From Erinaceus europaeus (taxonomy: Eukaryota > Chordata > Mammalia > Eulipotyphla > Erinaceidae): 64,000 bases of DNA. The position numbers were made by a program, and so were the translations under genes. Below, in pieces: positions 60,856 through 64,000 of this stretch. Each line of letters begins with the position of its first letter. The first letter of the stretch is position 1. The stretch is taken from NCBI RefSeq assembly GCF_950295315.1, contig NC_080171.1:91125516-91189515 (forward strand), read 5' to 3'. The notes under the pieces were generated by a model. It was not told where the DNA came from. It saw only the letters and a list, made by a program, of their open reading frames with translations, and did no database searches.

Positions 60856-63394
60856 AATTATATGCCACCAAACTAGAGAATCTGGAAGAAATTGAAGAAT
60901 TCCTGGAAGCATATACATTCCCAAAACTTAACCAAGAAGAACTACAAAACCTAAATGCAACAATCATAGACAAAGAAATCAAAACAGTTATTAACAATCT
61001 TCCCTACAACAAAAGTCCTGAACTAGATGGTTTCACAGAGGAATTCTACAAAACTTTCAGGAAACAGCTAATGCCTATACTTCCAAAGCTCTTCCACAAG
61101 ATCAAAGAAACAGGAATACACCCTTCCACCATCTATGAAGCCAACATCACCCTCATACCAAAAGCAGATAGGGACACAACAAAAAAAGGAAAACTGTAGC
61201 CCAATATCTCTCATGAGCATAGATGCCAAAATATTAAACAAGATATTGGCCAACTGGGTACAGCAGTACATCAAAAAGATGTTCATCATGACTAAGTGGG
61301 ATTTATCCCTGGAATGCAAGGCTGGTTCAACATACCTAAGTCAATCAGTGTCATTCACCACATCAATAAAAGCAAAACCAAAAACCACGTTTGTCTCAAT
61401 AGATGCAGAGAAAGCATTTGACAAATCCAACACCTATTCATGCTCAAAACACTACAACAAATGGGAATAGATGGGACATTCCTCAAGAAGGTAGAGTCCA
61501 TATATAGCAAACATAGAGCCAACATCATTCTCAATGGGCAGAAGCTGAAAGCATTCCCCCTCAGATCGGGGACTAGACAGGGCTGTCCATTATCACCATT
61601 ACTCCTCAACATAGTATTGGAAGTTCTTGCCATAGCAATGAGGAAAGAGAAAGAAGTCAAAGGAACACAGATTGGAAGGGAAAAGTCAAGCTCAAACTAT
61701 TTGCAGATGATATGATAGTATACATATAAAAACCTAAAGAATCCAGCAGAAAACTACTGGAAGTTATTATGCAATATAGCAAGGTGTCAGGCTACAAAAA
61801 TCAATGTACAAAAATCAGTGGCATTTATATATGCAAACACTAAATTTGAAGAAGATATCCAGAAATACTCCCGTTCACTGTTGCAGTAACATCAATAAAA
61901 TACCTAGGTATAATCCTGACCAAAGAAGTAAGAAACTTTTATACTGAAAACTATGGGTCACTAAGGAAACAGAAAATGATACCAAGAAATGGAAAGACAT
62001 CTCATGGTCATGGATTGGAAGAATTAATATATCAAAATGATTATTCTCCCCAGATCCATATACAAATTTAATGTGAAACCCATCAAAGTTCCACCAAGCT
62101 TTTTTAAGAGAATAGGACATAAAGTGCAATCATTTATCTAGAACCAGAAATCACCCAGAATTGCCAAAAGAATCTTGAGGAAAAGAAACAGAAATTGAGG
62201 CATCACATTCCCAGATCTCAAACTATTACAAGGCCATCATCATCAAAACAGCCTGGTACTGGAACAAAAATAGGCACACAGACCAGTGGAACATAATTGA
62301 AAGCCCAGAACTAAAGCCCCGCACCTATGGACATCTGATCTTTGATAAGGGGGCCTAAAGTATTAAATGGAGGAAGGAGGCTCTCTTCAATAAACGATGC
62401 TGGAAAACTGGGTTGAAACATATAGAGGAATGAAACTTAACCACCTTATCTCACCAGAAACAAAAATCAACTCCAAATGAATCAAGGACCTGGATGTTAG
62501 ACCAGAAACTATCAAATACTTAGAAGAAAACATTTCTGGAACACATTCCCACCTAAACCTCGAGTACATCTTTGATGAAAGAAACCTAATTTCAAGGAAG
62601 ACTAAAGCAGAAACAAATCAATGGGACTACAACAAATTGAAAAGCGTCTGCACAGCCAAAGAAACTATCACACAAAGAGACCCCTCACAGAGTGGGATAA
62701 GATCTTCACATGCCATACTTCAGACAAGAGGCTAATCACCAAAATATACAAAGAGCTCAGCAAACTTAGCAACAAAAAAGCAAATGACTCCATCCAAAAA
62801 CGGGCAGAGGATATGAATAAAACATTCACTACAGAAGAGATCAAAAGGCTAACAAATACAAGACAAATTGCTCCAGGTCACTGATTGTCAGAGAAATGCA
62901 AATAAAGACAACATTGAGATACTACCTTACCCCTGTGAGAATGGCATACATAAAAGAGGACATCAGCAACAAATGCTGGAGAAACTGTGGGGACAGAGGA
63001 ACCTTTCTGCACTGCTGATTGGAATGTAAATTGGTCCAGCCTCTCTGGAGAAGAGTCTGGAGAACTCTCACAAGGCTAGACATTGACCTTCCATATGACC
63101 CAGCAATTCCTCTCCGGGAGATATACCCCAAGGACTCCATAACACCCAACCAAAAAGAGGTGTGTACTCCTATGTTCATAGCAGCACAATTCATAATAGC
63201 TAAAACCTGGAAGCAACCCAGGTGCCCAACAACAGATGAGTGGCTGAGAAAGCTGTGGTATATATACGCAATGGAATACTATGCAGCTATTAAGGACAAT
63301 GAACCCATCTTGGACGGAGCTAGAAAGAATTATGTTAAGTGAGCTAAGTCAGAAAGATAAAAACGAGTATGGGATAATCCCACTAATCAACTGA
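60856..63394 (+). pseudogene. L1-b ORF2, 5'-truncated and decayed
   Basis: ORF2 encodes the L1 endonuclease-reverse transcriptase. This copy begins inside ORF2, downstream of the endonuclease domain ('gccaccaaactagagaatctggaag'). RT features are readable but in several frames: NKSPELDGFTEEFY, ANITLIPKAD followed by a TAG near 61197, [27 protein letters not shown], and the FADD active-site box at 61700-61711. The C-terminal Cys/His segment (CWRNCGDRGTFLHC) lies at about 62974-63017, and the frame family ends at a TGA at 63392-63394. Multiple frameshifts and stops make it non-functional. Confidence 0.95.
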
Positions 63395-64000
63395 ATTTGA
63401 GAAAAAAGATCAGAAATGGAAACTAAAATCAGGATTTGACTAAATCTGGAGTAGGGCACCAAAGTAAAAACCCTGGGAAGAGGGTGAGGGTGGATATTCC
63501 TCTTCCTGAGGCAGCGGGGGGGTGAGGGACTATGGAGGGGGACAGTCTTTTGGTGGTGGGAATGGTATTTATGTACAATCCTATTAATTTGCAGTCTTAT
63601 AAATTACTATTTAATTAATATGATAGGGGAAATTTTGATTGTATGTTTCAAACTTTTTAAAGCACAGACGGAGTCTTTTTAATACATAGGCTGAGCTTTT
63701 GATATGTTGACTCTCTGAAAAGCCTAGACCAGGGAGAACAGAAGCAACCGGTGGCACAGCTATATACAAATAATGTCAAAGGACATAAATTATGGTGATG
63801 TTGGGTATTATACAGCAAATCTTAACAAAGGGATTTTCAAAGGTAATCAAATAATGTGATTATAATAATAACTATCTATTGTCTTCTTAAACCCTAAGAT
63901 AGCAGGAAGCTCTCATTTCCTTTATACAGCCTATATTTCCCATAGTCCTGGAACCTCTCCGGGGGCTCACTTTTCTGCATGCTTCTCTCAGTTCATACCA
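60856..64000 (+). mobile_element. L1-b, 5'-truncated, runs off the window
   Basis: ORF2 from the RT domain onward, then 3' UTR from 63395 to the window end. It starts directly after the poly-A tail of the preceding L1 (60827-60855), head to tail. The 3' UTR matches 59466-60120, so about 700 bp of it should lie beyond position 64000. Confidence 0.95.

Noticed and set aside
61135..61715. L1 ORF2 reverse transcriptase as an active gene
   Set aside because: The RT motifs fall in different frames separated by frameshifts and stops, and the endonuclease domain is absent.

Overview
This is a piece of mammalian nuclear genome, most probably from a hedgehog (family Erinaceidae). The pointer is the dominant repeat: a tRNA-derived SINE whose body reads 'ccccacctgcaggggagtcg' followed by 'cggtgaagcaggtctgcag', which I recognise as the erinaceid SINE. 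A lineage-specific L1 with a very long 3' UTR, plus old MIR, ancient L1 and hAT relics, fit a eutherian. I find no intact host protein-coding gene. The window is intergenic or intronic DNA made mostly of nested retroelements. Labels used below are my own: SINE-A (with the CACCTGCAGGGGAGTCGC box), SINE-B (with GGGGAAAGCTT or AAGCTTCCC in that place), SINE-C (TGGCAAAATAGCTCACTT head), SINE-D (GACAGCATAATGGTTATGCA head), SINE-E (GGCACAGAGGATAAA head), L1-a (3' end ...CCCAATAAAG(A)n) and L1-b (3' end ...GGTTTTGTTAAT...CTTAAATAAA(A)n).

Layout. 1-31006: unique DNA with about 30 SINEs, L1 3' ends, MIRs and microsatellites. It holds two solo LTRs of one family (2919-3381 plus strand, 9850-10262 minus strand), each with a perfect 6-bp target duplication and each carrying a 34-nt tRNA-Gly 5' half. 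A possible unidentified exon lies at 2606-2798. 31007-38494: a structurally complete class II (betaretrovirus-like) provirus on the minus strand, with two LTRs, a 6-bp target duplication, a PBS-like site, gag-pro, pol with RT, RNase H and integrase, no recognisable env, and a polypurine tract. Its coding regions are broken by one nonsense codon and several frame changes. 38495-50640: more L1-b, SINE and ancient repeats. 50649-50783: the first coding exon of HMGA1 on the minus strand, with its splice donors but with two AT-hook arginines lost, butted against an LTR (about 50800-51116). 51966-53196: an old LTR, split by an L1, whose U5 end is joined to 59 nt of antisense tRNA-Lys including CCA and then to a second R-U5. 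53197-58224: ancient L1, L1-a, L1-b and unique DNA. 58225-60850: an L1-b with a 5' UTR and a full 3' UTR but almost no coding region. 60856-64000: a 5'-truncated L1-b with decayed ORF2, running off the window.

The elements do not form a working pathway. They record successive insertions (SINE into L1, L1 into LTR, LTR into SINE) and several traces of aberrant reverse transcription: tRNA-templated sequence next to or inside LTRs, an L1 lacking its coding body, and a SINE fused to an L1 tail.
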